The notes beneath the pieces are model-generated. The model ran no database searches and was not told the origin of the DNA. It saw nothing but the letters and a program-made list of their open reading frames with translations. From contig QXCR01000049.1 of the NCBI GenBank assembly GCA_004380135.1, positions 124,001 to 188,000 on the forward strand: a stretch of DNA of 64,000 nt. Direction: 5' to 3'. The DNA comes from Stemphylium vesicarium (taxonomy: Eukaryota > Ascomycota > Dothideomycetes > Pleosporales > Pleosporaceae). This document shows positions 1 to 10,005 of the stretch, piece by piece (position 1 is the stretch's first letter; every line of letters starts with the position of its first letter). The position numbers were made by a program, and so were the translations under genes.

Positions 1-417
1 AAGCGGACCGGCTGCTTAGCTCTTCGGCGGCTTCCACGCCCCAACCCATGCAAACGCCGTTAGCACTTACATAGAGCAGGGGAAATAGCACATCCTTTAC
101 TGAAATGCGCCATTTGGATACTATGAAGAGGCTCGTGGTAGAGTACACCAGATACTTGAGGACAGCATCTGTTACAAGTGCAGCCAGCCACCGAAAGGCT
201 AGGCAAGTGCTAAAACATAGAATAAGGAAGGCTACAAGCCCTGCGAATAGGATAGAGTACCAGGTAGAGGGGCTGAATGAGCGATCCATATCCGGATATG
301 CCAAACGCCGAGTCTCGGCTCACTGATATAACGTTGCAATAGAGGTGGTCAGTGCGCACTTGTGACATATAAGTAAGTGGCTCGGTGTCCTGCAACTAGC
401 GTTTTGATAAAATTGTT
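1..417. other. no gene recognised
   Basis: I see short open frames but none with a recognisable domain, start context or splice pattern. It may hold the promoter of the small MADS-like gene that starts at 418. Confidence 0.4.
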
Positions 418-841
418 ATGGCCTCAAAAAGGTTGCAGCAGGAATCTTTCCGAAAACGGAAGAACAATTTCATTCGTCGCGGTAATGAGATAAGTGACCG
501 GTACAAAGTACAGGTGTGGATATGCATTCAGAAAGACAATGGCCAGCTGTATATGTACAATTCAAATCCAACACGATTGGATTGGCCGCCGTCTTCCACA
601 CAACTTGTAGGTTGCTAGAGCTCTTGTGGTATGCGGGTGTCTAATATTGCAGAAATCGATGTATCCGGTGCCTATAATAAAGACTAATGAGGATTTCCCC
701 TCTGGGAAGCCACCACCAAAGAAATCGCCACTAGCTAAAAAGGATGCTTCCTTACCTGGATATTTGTCTACACCGCCTGTTCCTGAGTATACTCAGGAGG
801 AGATTTTCTCAGGTCGATTGCTAGATAGATGCAAAGATTGA
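418..841 (+). CDS. small MADS/SRF-like putative transcription factor
   Basis: Two exons, 418..606 and 653..841, joined across a 46-bp GT-AG intron in phase 0, give a 125-residue protein. Residues 4-55 are rich in Lys and Arg, with the pattern FRKRKNNFIRRGNE followed by a hydrophobic strand (VQVWICIQ) and NGQLYMYNS. This is the layout of an SRF-type/MADS DNA-binding domain: a basic helix, then a beta strand. A WPPS motif follows. The C-terminal half is low-complexity, Pro/Lys-rich (PPPKKSP). MADS proteins bind CArG-like DNA and act in the nucleus; that role is inferred from resemblance only. The protein is far shorter than Mcm1 or Rlm1. Start is the first ATG of the frame. The family assignment is tentative. 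Confidence 0.55.
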
Positions 842-1226
842 GGGGTGTACTAAATTTGAGCACACATTCTGGGAGTACTGTATATACGAATATTCTGCAA
901 GATAGCACACCTTAGTCCTTCATAAGGCCGGAATTGTAAAATCTTTACATGAGACTTTGCTATGCCATGCGGTACGTAGAGGAATACGCTTAGGCCTATG
1001 AAAGCCGTGCGTCTACCTACATAGCCAGATGCAGTAACTTACTACCAAGGAATAGAATGTCAATCTTCGGCGTCACCCTAAAAGATACACGATGCTTAAA
1101 AGCGCTGGGTGCAGAAATATAGTAGCACCCTCTTCTAAATGTTCTGCAAACAGCTCTGTACACTGTATAAATAAGATGCGCCTCGATGCAAGCAGCCTTC
1201 CAAACTGACAAGTGATATTCATCAAT
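842..1226. other. intergenic, no gene recognised
   Basis: Spacer between the MADS-like gene and the unknown repeat-bearing gene. I see no tRNA, repeat or coding frame that I can support. Confidence 0.4.
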
Positions 1227-2783
1227 ATGGGTCCTATCAAGATGAAGAACACCGGCAGTAGTCGAAATCCAAAGGGCCAAAGTGAGAAAAAGTCTAGCAT
1301 TGAAGATCATGACGAAAGACTTAGAAAGCTCGAAGAAGAACGTGCGGAGTTACTTGAGAAAAAGAACGAGGGCATGTTTACCGAAGACAACGAAGCGAGA
1401 CTTGATACGATAGAGAAGGCAATAAGCAAGTACACTGTCGCCATGACACAAGCGAAGTTGAGTACCGCCGCAGGACCCATACGTGATTCTAGCGCAGCAA
1501 CGGAAAGAGATACTGTAGGCCAAAACGTTACTGGACAGGCTGTGGCTGAACAGCATGTGACCGAACAGCATACGACCGAACAGCATGCGACCGAACAGCA
1601 TGCGACCGAACAGCATGCGACCGATAATGATGCGACCGATAATGATGCGACCGAACATGATGCGACCGAACATGATGCGACCGAACATGATGCGACCGAG
1701 AAAAAGGTGGCAGAACAAAATGCGGTAGAACGAAATGCGACAGCCAACGAGCCATACCCCAAAGCGACGCATGCAAACGCTCAAGAAAGTCCTTCAAGAC
1801 ATGGAAAAATTAAGAGAGAACCTTTAGGAGACTTAAATCTATCCACTAATAGGCTTGTGGATAATCTCGATATGGCATGGGATGTTAACGTCAATGATAC
1901 CCATGTAGAGTCCTCGCTGCAGAATCTCTCTAAAGAAGCCTTTGGTCACATTATGAGGCACTCTCAAGCTCGCTACTGTGTTAGATACGGGTCTGCGGAT
2001 GCTCGTAGCGCTCGTTTTGAATCAGCCCTCCCAGATGGGTCCAAATACAACGAAACTAGAGATGTTACCCAACGCAGCAATCGCATTGTTGAGAGAATTG
2101 TGCAAATCCATAAAGACAAGAAAATGGCACTTCCCATGAACATACTTAGCAAAGTAAAGATTCTACTGGTCTACTGGGACTCCAAAGTGGGCGTTGGACA
2201 CGACGCCGAGGTTGACGTACTAGCTCCCGATTACCCAGAAAGGCGGCCTCACACCCGCTGCTTCATCTATCTGGATCCCGCGCTCTATGCAGAATACGGC
2301 CTTGAGAACAATACGGGTTACAGCCACGAAACTAGGTCAACGATGAAACCTCTTATGGAAGGGAATGACGACCGGCAAAAGTCTATTACTCTTCACAACA
2401 TTGCGGTCAGGCTTGAAAATAAGTTTGAGGAAAAGTGGATGAGCGGGGTGCCAGGTAGACCTGAGCCACTCCGTGAGCTGGTTCACGAGAGAAAAGTGGT
2501 GCCCCGCCGGACTAGGTCGCCGTATGCCACGGCTGAACCGTCAGCAAGCCCGACGCTCATGAAACCCCCGATCTCACCCCGCCAGCCTACACCTCTACCA
2601 GAGACGCGACACGAACAGGCTCCTACTGGAACAAACCCCGGAATGTCGTTAAATCAACGGTTTCACAAGGAATTTTTGGAACTTTTTGATCTGGCGGATA
2701 ATCTTACGTATGCAGACTTAACTGAACAACAGCAGCTTCTTTACCCTGCGCAGTTTACGAAGTGGAAGGCGGTGAACTCTTAA
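1227..2783 (+). CDS. hypothetical protein with ATEQH/ATEHD pentapeptide repeats
   Basis: Single exon, 518 residues from the ATG at 1227; the frame is open slightly further upstream but only with a GTG. The N-terminal 75 residues are charged and look coiled-coil (LRKLEEERAELLEKKNEG). Next comes a run of roughly ten pentapeptides of the types ATEQH, ATDND and ATEHD, encoded by 15-bp tandem units. The central part, about residues 200-400, looks globular (ILLVYWDSKVGVGHDAEVDVL). The last 100 residues are Pro/Thr-rich and end in an acidic-hydrophobic tail. I do not recognise the family. Nothing indicates a signal peptide or membrane segment, so it is probably cytosolic or nuclear. Confidence 0.6.
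   Translation: MGPIKMKNTGSSRNPKGQSEKKSSIEDHDERLRKLEEERAELLEKKNEGMFTEDNEARLDTIEKAISKYTVAMTQAKLSTAAGPIRDSSAATERDTVGQNVTGQAVAEQHVTEQHTTEQHATEQHATEQHATDNDATDNDATEHDATEHDATEHDATEKKVAEQNAVERNATANEPYPKATHANAQESPSRHGKIKREPLGDLNLSTNRLVDNLDMAWDVNVNDTHVESSLQNLSKEAFGHIMRHSQARYCVRYGSADARSARFESALPDGSKYNETRDVTQRSNRIVERIVQIHKDKKMALPMNILSKVKILLVYWDSKVGVGHDAEVDVLAPDYPERRPHTRCFIYLDPALYAEYGLENNTGYSHETRSTMKPLMEGNDDRQKSITLHNIAVRLENKFEEKWMSGVPGRPEPLRELVHERKVVPRRTRSPYATAEPSASPTLMKPPISPRQPTPLPETRHEQAPTGTNPGMSLNQRFHKEFLELFDLADNLTYADLTEQQQLLYPAQFTKWKAVNS
1541..1700 (+). repeat. 15-bp coding tandem repeat
   Basis: Units such as GCGACCGAACAGCAT and GCGACCGAACATGAT repeat head to tail and encode ATEQH/ATEHD/ATDND. The 15-bp length keeps the reading frame, so copy number can vary between strains without breaking the gene. 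The opposite strand has long open frames here only because the array is periodic. Confidence 0.85.
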
Positions 2784-2910
2784 GCAAAGGCTTAAAACGG
2801 AGTCCTCTCTTTTAAGTAGCAGCAAAATGAGTTATAGTAAGTCGTCGGTGTCGAAGTGCTTATACTAAATTGATAGTTGAATTTTACATCCGTATCAATA
2901 AATTTTTAAA

Positions 2911-3201
2911 ATGTGTCTCCGCTCAGTTCTGTTTCTACACATAGTTGCTTCGATTGTTGGAGCGTTTTGGCGGCTCCCGTGCTACTCTCGATTAGGGGTT
3001 TATCGCATTGATCCAATCGTCTCTGAGGGACTCCCTTCCCAACACGCACACACGCTACATGGGGCTCATAGTACGTTTTATATAGGCTTAGAAGGTAGAT
3101 GTCTAATCTTTACTCTAGACTTGAATTTTTCGTCGTCGTATGAAGACCTAATTAAGCTAACAGTGAAGCACGGAAGTAGGGTGCTGGTGAAAGAGGACTA
3201 G
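2911..3201 (+). pseudogene. truncated DUF1996-type secreted protein fragment
   Basis: The ATG at 2911 opens a frame with a signal-peptide-like start (MCLRSVLFLHIVASIVGA), then FWRLPC, then RIDPIVSEGLPSQHAHTLHG. The FWR/C...RIDPLV...S.H.H..HG order matches the N-terminus of fungal DUF1996 (often WSC-associated) secreted proteins. Similarity stops after about residue 56 and the frame ends at 96 residues, whereas DUF1996 proteins usually exceed 300 residues. I read it as a 5' fragment. An alternative is a very short lineage-specific secreted protein, which I think less likely. Confidence 0.5.
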
Positions 3202-4154
3202 TGTGACAAGCACGAGAGGACATATGTCTGCTGCTCGCCACGCTAGTCTCGAAACGCCACTAGCCGAACGGTACCAGGCGGCATGTCTTGCTACACCCCA
3301 AATATGCCCGCTCAGAGTGTCAAGGCTGCAGGAGCCATAGAAACAGCCATGGCGAGCAGAATCCTGCACACCTGTATACCTCAGCACCTGTGTCTCGATC
3401 GTGGCCGCTTACAGTATTAGCGTCTAGGGAATCAGGAATCTGGGAGAGTGATACGATGAGGTCAAGTCAGGCTCGTGGGACTAGATTGCAAAGGAGGCTA
3501 TGCGATAACAGCTACTTCCCATAATTATCGCGATCAAGGTGTGTGCGGCGCCGCCGACCTGGACAAGCTTCGGTGGTCTGAGTTGAGTTGCGGCAATCTA
3601 AAATCTGACATACAGTAGTACGAAGTAAATTGGTAAAGAAGCGTCGGAAGCCAACGGAAGTTATGCGCGATTCGGCTGTATTCTGAGTCAAAGACGTTAG
3701 CTTCAAAACCTATTCCCACTTTCACTCTTTGCTCATCCTTTTCTATCCTTGTTCTGTCTGTTACAGAGTATTGCGCTCCTCGCCACTGCTCCGGTAGTGC
3801 TCCCGCTCCAGGACCCCATCAAGATGCGCCCCAATCGCATCAACGACAGAATAACATTAAGCCCGTATCCAGCCACTCTAAGGCTCGATTCAGGCAGACT
3901 TACGAATCCTACAAGGAAGCAAGCTTTCTCGCATAGAGCACATCACACGCTGTACGCTCGCGACTTATTCCGTTTTCGTCTGCGAAATCTCTCCGACCCA
4001 GCGACAAGAATAGGAGGTAGACTGGGACTTCGGTATTAATTGGCGTGTGTCATCCTTCCAGGCTGTTTCCACCTTCATCTCCCCTTGCCTCAGTACATTC
4101 ACACCCACCGAACCTAGAACTCATACCCCCTCGACCATCCAATTCAACGCGATC
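3202..4154. other. intergenic; promoter/5' UTR of the desaturase at its right end
   Basis: No conserved coding frame is visible. The last ~400 bases are C/T-rich and probably hold the promoter and leader of the desaturase starting at 4155. Short open frames there (3749-4039, 4045-4245) overlap the real start and look like chance. Confidence 0.4.
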
Positions 4155-5912
4155 ATGGATGAGCAAGCGCAAAGAAAGTCACGAGTGCTCACCCGGAGGG
4201 ATATTGAAGCTCAAATTGCCAATGGCCGGTCCATCGTTATCGTAGATAACAAAGTATTGAAGCTTGATGCATGGCTGCCATACCATCCCGGTGGCGACAA
4301 GGCTATCCGGCATATGATAGGACGAGACGCCACAGACGAGGTCACCCAGTACGCACATTCGCTTCTAATGCTTCTCCGCTGCTAATCATCGTGCCCTAGA
4401 TTCCACTCCTCTCAGACTCTCGAGGATATGAACCGCTGCCAGATTGGCCGCATTGAAGGCCGATGGAAGAACTTTCTGCCACCGATCCAGGGAGGCAAGT
4501 TCAGGGCACAAGAGGAGCCGGAAAGGTTGTTAAAAGAAGATTATGTGGAATTATGTTCCTCCTCAGATCAAGAGACGGCTAGTTCCTCCTCCGCGGCAGA
4601 CCAGAGTCCCATTTTCGACTCTGTCGACTCAGCTTCCACATCGTTGCATAAATGGAACAAGAGCAGTACTCCTCGAGCCTCCTCGACGTCTTCCAGATCC
4701 TCGGTTGACCTCGAAGATGCAGCAGAGTCTCCAAAGATGTCAGTACTAGACAGGCGGACACAGCAAGAGCTGGATTTCGATCAGGTCAAATATCCGTCCG
4801 TGGACCCAGAAACCCAACACAACATCACCCGAAAGTATCGCGAGCTACAGAGGCGCATTGATGCCCAGGGGCTGTACAAATGTCACTACATCTCGTACGG
4901 CATAGAGTGCCTGCGTTATGGCTTCTTCCTCTGCGCGTTCCTCTACCTTCTCAAGACCGGTTGGTACATCACAAGCTCCATTCCACTCGCGTGCTTGTGG
5001 CACCAGCTGACCTTAACTGTTCATGATGCTGCACACATGGGCATCACCCATGACTTTACGACAGACACGACCATCGCCATGTTCATCGCATCATTTATGG
5101 GCGGTTTAAGTACCAGTTGGTGGAAGTTCAATCACAACGTCCACCACCTTGTAACGAACCACCCAGAACATGACCCAGACATCCAATACCTACCTATCTT
5201 TGCCGTGTCACATCGGTTCCTACAAAGCCTCACCACAACATATTACGAAAAGGTCATGGAATACGATGCTTTCGCAAAGGTGTTGGTTCGGATGCAGCAC
5301 TACACGTACTACCCTATCATGTTATTTGCGCGCTTCAATCTCTATAGGCTATGCTGGATGCATATCTTGGGCGGCCGAGGACCAAAGAAGGGCCCAGCTT
5401 GGTGGCACCGCTACTTCGAAATAACGGGTATGACTGTTTTCTGGACCTGGTACGGCTATGGCATTGTCTACAAGACCCTTCCAGATAACTGGGACCGATT
5501 CTGGTTCGTCCTCATCAGCCATGCTCTTATGTCGCCTCTGCATGTTCAATTTACGCTGTCCCATTTCGCTATGAGCACGACAGACCTCGGAATCCACGAG
5601 TCCTTCGCCCAGAAAATGCTGCGTACAACTATGGATGTTGACTGTCCACAATGGCTTGATTTCTTCCACGGTGGCCTTCAATTCCAGACTATCCACCATT
5701 TGTATCCTAGGATTCCTAGGCATAATCTTAGACGGACACAAAAGCTAGTACAGGAGTTTTGTAACGAGGTGGACATACCCTATGCGTTGTACGGCTTCGT
5801 AGAGGGAAACAAGCAGGTTATTGGGCGATTGGCGGACGTGGCGAGACAAGCTGCAATTCTTGCAGAATGCCAGAAGACCATGGCTGTAGAGCGAGATTAT
5901 GGACTGCATTGA
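4155..5912 (+). CDS. delta-8 sphingolipid desaturase, cytochrome b5 fusion
   Basis: Two exons, 4155..4348 and 4400..5912, with a 51-bp GT-AG intron; 568 residues. The N-terminal cytochrome b5 domain carries the heme motif HPGG at residues 44-47. The membrane-bound desaturase domain has the three histidine boxes: HDAAH, HNVHH and QTIHH. The final box with Gln in place of the first His is the hallmark of b5-fusion front-end desaturases. The expected reaction is introduction of the delta-8 double bond into the long-chain base of ceramide, in the ER membrane, en route to glucosylceramide. The splice junction restores the conserved stretch between the two domains (EVTQFHSSQTLEDM). Nothing is broken. 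Delta-8 sphingolipid activity, rather than a fatty-acyl front-end desaturase, is inferred from family resemblance. Confidence 0.9.
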
Positions 5913-6493
5913 GGTAGCATCCAGTATTACCATACTGCGCTCGTAAGCAAGACCATCAAGAGTGTCATTATCGATTGCAGGACTTCGGCGGCTTTGGTGT
6001 GGTTTTTGTTTGCAGTCAACGTAACCCTCACCTTATCCTCGTACCGTGTTCATGCAAGATGATCGGCCTGTGCTTTGTAGTCATGTCGTCCCAGTGGCTG
6101 TCAAAGCTCGCAGTGTTGTGTTAAATGGATGGATTGGATGATTTTTGGATAATCGCTGTATCTAAGCCAAGTTGGTCTTTGAGGCTGGAGCCACCGAACT
6201 ATATTTGATCTCTGAAGAGCGTGATTGCGGCTAGTTACATTGCTGGATCGCTTTCCATCATGTCAACGATGCTGGCACGATCCCAGGAGTATAGACATTG
6301 CGCGGCCTGGGTTGTATCTTAACTTACCGACTGGGCTTCAGCCCATCACAATGAATCCCATAACTTACTTCTCGTACCAATCTACAGAAGCTCATACTGC
6401 TATCTGACACTATTATAAATCAAAACAAACATCAATGAAAACAGCAAGTACAGCCACCTCTCTTGCAAGTTCTGAAAGTGCGCTCGGAGCCGT
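5913..6493. other. intergenic between convergent desaturase and cupin pseudogene
   Basis: 3' flanks of two convergent genes. I see nothing else in it. Confidence 0.5.
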
Positions 6494-7409
6494 TTAGTGA
6501 GCTTGGAGCCCTTCACTGGCTACGCTGCACCTGGCAAGGCAGCTGCCGACGTCTTGTGCTAGGTTTGCCGGAATAGCTCTCCTGAACGCCTCATAGTTGC
6601 GGCCGTCGACGGTTTTGGGGTAGCCTAGGGTAGCGTACAAGACCCCAGCGTCCAGGCTGAACAGGCTCTGCGCCATCGAGCTCGTTCCGGGGTCGTTGGA
6701 GTCCAGCGCTGCAACAAAGACTGCCTTCTCACAAGCGTCGTTGAACTGGTAGTATATGCTGCCTTGTGGGAAGAGGGTACCCTCGAACTGGCCCAGCACG
6801 CCAGCAATCTTCTGATTCTGCTCAGGCTCGATAAGCCCGTTCTACAGCACACTGCCGAATCGAAGGCTGGATCCTTGCACAAGGATCAGGAACTCGGTGG
6901 CGCGCGTATGCACGTGGGGCGTGTTGATCCCGCACGGCTCGAAGAAGCCAACCGTCAGGCTGATGTCGAAGCCGGCGGAAAAAGGGTAGGTCTCGATGGT
7001 CTGGGTACAGCAAGCGTGTCAGTGTTGCTATGGTGGTATGCAAGGCCAGGGCAGGCGTACTACTTACAGCAGCTTTGGCGGTTCCACCCAACGCGCCACT
7101 GGCAGGCTGAGCTCCATTGAAGTCAAAGGCGATCAGCCTTCTTAGAGCATCGCCGGTCAGTAGACTGCCTCCCTGTACGAGCAATCGCTGGAAGGGCCTG
7201 ATGGCGGTTGGGGTGGAGAAGATGTCTTGGAAGAGCTGTGCGCTTGCATCCCGAGCGGGGGTGGAGGTGGAGGTGGAGGTGGAGGTGGAAGTAGGAGTGG
7301 AGACAGGAGCGGGCTATGTGCTCGCGCTTGTACTGCAGCTCACACTGTGAGGGTGGGCAAGGGCGGTTCCGATCGCTGCGAGCCTGATGAAGATTGCAGA
7401 GGCGCGCAT
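6494..7409 (-). pseudogene. secreted germin/spherulin-like cupin, two in-frame stops
   Basis: Exons 7409..7068 and 7000..6494 flank a 67-bp GT-AG intron. The N-terminus is a signal peptide (MRASAIFIRLAAIGTALA). A Ser/Thr repeat (TSTSTS) follows, then the cupin fold with PHVHTRATEF (metal-ligand HxH...E) and FPQGSIYYQFN, and a C-terminal Cys pair (CLARC). The frame is interrupted by TAG at 7314-7316, just after the signal region, and by TAG at 6842-6844 in the middle of the cupin, where relatives have Glu or Gln. All other codons and both splice sites are intact, so inactivation is recent. Intact relatives are secreted cupins of unknown or spherulin-like function. Confidence 0.8.
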
Positions 7410-7557
7410 GAGGAAGGACGGAAGTGATGGGCTTAGGTTCAAGGTGGAAGCGTTGTGGAGATCACTACCCGTGTCGTGCTCGCAATGCGCATGCGCCGCA
7501 ACGCGCGCCTCGGCATAATAACAGTACTTTTTCCACTCACCATATCTTAACGCAACG

Positions 7558-8428
7558 ATGTCTATGAAGGAAGCTGGTGCAGAGGGACGTGCTAATCGTC
7601 ATCGCGATGATTTTCGGTATACTAAACTTGCCGAAAAACATGATGTAACGCGCTCAACTTTGACGCGACAACGAAACGGGGAATGCGCGTCAAAAGAGGA
7701 CCAGGCACTCAAGCAGCGATTGATGCACCCACGCGACGAAGCAGAGCTGATGCAGTGCATCAGACGCCTTACAGAGCGACACCTTATGCCTACAAGGCAA
7801 ATACTGAAGAATTTTGCAACACCAGTCATTGGAAGAGAGCCTAGCGATTCCTGGGTTACTTACTTCCTCAACCGCAACAAAGATACCCTTGTCACGGCGT
7901 GGACCACCCCTATGGAGAAGGATCGCCACAAGGCTGATTTTAGTGACAAGTACCGCTTATACTTCGAGCTTCTGCACAGTAAGCTCGCCGAGTATGATCT
8001 GGAGCCTGAGCATACATACAATATGGACGAGAAAGGCTTTGCTATTGGCGTCGTAGGGAGGAGCAAGCGCATCTTTGATAAGGTGTTATATGGCAAAAAA
8101 CACTTCAAATAGAGTCTCCACGACGGCGACAGGGAGTGGGTGACGCTTCTGGCATACATATGCGCGGATGGATCTACTCATCCTCCAGGCATCATCTACG
8201 CGGCCACCAGCCAGGCAGTTCAAGCCTCCTGGGTGGCTTCAATTGATAAGAAAGAGCACCAGGTGCACTTCACCACTTCCCCTAATGGGTGGACGAACAA
8301 TGATCTTGGTTTGACCTGGCTTGAACAGGTGTTTGATCGCTACACCAAGGGCAAAGCGCGGAAGAAGTGGCGCCTGTTGATAATAGATGGCCACGGCAGC
8401 CATGTAACAAGGGATTTTATCACCCAAG
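7558..8428 (+). pseudogene. pogo/Fot1-type DDE transposase, truncated
   Basis: The frame starts with a degenerate Psq-like helix-turn-helix, followed by the CENP-B-like HTH (LMHPRDEAELMQCIRRL). The DDE1 core follows with the first Asp (NMDEKG) and second Asp (IDGHGSH). An in-frame TAG occurs at 8110-8112 (FK-stop, where the 46-kb relative reads FKQ). The reading frame then ends abruptly at about 8428, where an unrelated duplicated segment begins, so the third catalytic Asp and the C-terminal third are missing. It is clearly related to the intact 634-residue transposase at 46138..48042. I could not find its terminal repeats. Confidence 0.8.
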
Positions 8429-8883
8429 TTAATTCGGAAAACTGTGAATCATCGCTTAGTCTCAACTCCTAGCATATAGCCACACTGAGAAAACAAATAC
8501 CCTATGAGTCATTATTATACATGGGCTCCTCTCGGATCCAGGTGGGGCATAGAAATAGCCTCGCAACGTGACTCCATCCGTAGTACGAAATTCGGCATCT
8601 TTTCGGGAACGATCTATCTAGCACTGTAAAAATATAAATAAGACTTTAGTACAAAAGGACGGTAAAGTATAGATATAATAAGCAAGGTTAAGAGTCCTTT
8701 GTTCTGTACAGAAAGGTGATACAACTATGCTACCTAGCGAGGTGTTCAATGTGTTCTATATATCGCGCTCACAGGCATTTATTTAGATGGAAGTGACAAT
8801 AGTCACTTGGAATAGCTTATCTCCGAAGCCTTCCCGAGCCATTTCACTGCTAGCCCGCCACGTGTACGTTGTGTCAACGCTAC
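8429..8883 (-). repeat. duplicated hydrolase 5' end and promoter, RIP-like decay
   Basis: Nearly collinear with 41446..41899, which contains the start of exon 2, the intron, exon 1 and the upstream region of the alpha/beta hydrolase at 40651..41634. Of about 15 substitutions I can align by eye, 12 are C-to-T or G-to-A in this copy, mostly at CpA or its complement TpG. That is the preferred RIP context. The copy is joined directly to the broken transposase on its left. Confidence 0.85.
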
Positions 8884-10005
8884 TCACTGCATTAGCGTCT
8901 GATTACGCGGCAGTTTCATTGAGTTACACCCGTGGCTTCCGAACGTAACGGCCAAACTTTCAAAGATGATGATCATGCGACGACAGAGGTAATGGTGATG
9001 TTACCTTGATGAATGCGGCCAAAGCCATGTGACTGTGAATCAATTTCTCCAGCCTCGAAACCATGCCCCTAGACGCAACATGTATCGCAAGAAGCGGAGA
9101 TAGAAGCGATTCCTACCGGTTCGGCTGTATAGCTCTTCAAGTAACCTAACCTCAAAGCTTATCATCTCATCTAGTCTACCATCCACTAGCTTGTATTTCT
9201 TGTGGACTGCGATGCTGATGCAGCACCGCGAAACCTTCCGCCGGGTGATAAGCTCCAAATAGATGCGCTGGACGCATGAGTAATTAAAACCTACGGTACT
9301 CGCTAGGTTGAAGCCTTGTTTTAATTTAGACATGCCTCCAATTGGCTGACGGAGGCTGAGGCCTGCTGGTCATGGCCAGCAGCTTAATTGCGCTGCGTTG
9401 ACAGGCGTTCAGAGCTTCAATTTGGCACCGGCATCCTACTGGTGCTTCACTTATGGCTCGAAGATAATTCGGCTGCCACTTTCGGTATCTCGCCCTCTGT
9501 TAGAAGCTTATCCATGGCTTAATAGGCTGGTGAGCCCAAAGGGTAACAACTTTCGTTTAACTGCGAGCCCTTGATCAGAGGAATACACGTAAGTTACAAA
9601 TCTCAGAATATATTCTTCTATTATTATTCTATTTGGATATCATCCCGATATATGTGATAACTTCAGCTATAGTGCTAATACTAAGGTGTAAAGGTAATGC
9701 AGCTTCCGGTGGATGGAAAAGCACGAGCGACAGCACGGTTTAACGCTATGTATCTTTTCGCCACAAGCCCTTATTAGACAAAAAAAAAGCCCGTAGAACA
9801 AGTGTATAGTATGACAGAGCGATAGAAGCAGTATAGGAATATTCAAGATGTTAAACGTGTAGAATACTTGCGGCACGGGGGTATTTGCGTGACCTATAGA
9901 TGCACGTTAATTGATTAAAACAAAATTCACATTCAGCGATCAGCAGCTATGGAATGCTTTTCGGAATGTCCGATGCGGTTACACCTTACCGTCCAATACT
10001 ACATG
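8884..10005. other. gene-free stretch, AT-rich toward the right
   Basis: No frame here matches a family I know; the longest (9040..9333, minus) has no motif. Around 9600-9960 the sequence becomes AT-rich with an A-run at about 9780. Probably decayed intergenic or repeat sequence. Confidence 0.4.

Noticed and set aside
1307..1797. Three long overlapping minus-strand frames full of repeated residues
   Set aside because: They are mirror frames of the 15-bp repeat in the plus-strand gene; a 15-bp period keeps every frame open.
3749..4245. Short plus-strand frames before the desaturase
   Set aside because: They lie in the leader region, overlap the true start in another frame and have no family resemblance.
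9040..9333. 97-residue minus-strand frame
   Set aside because: No motif, no good neighbour context and basic-residue composition typical of chance frames.
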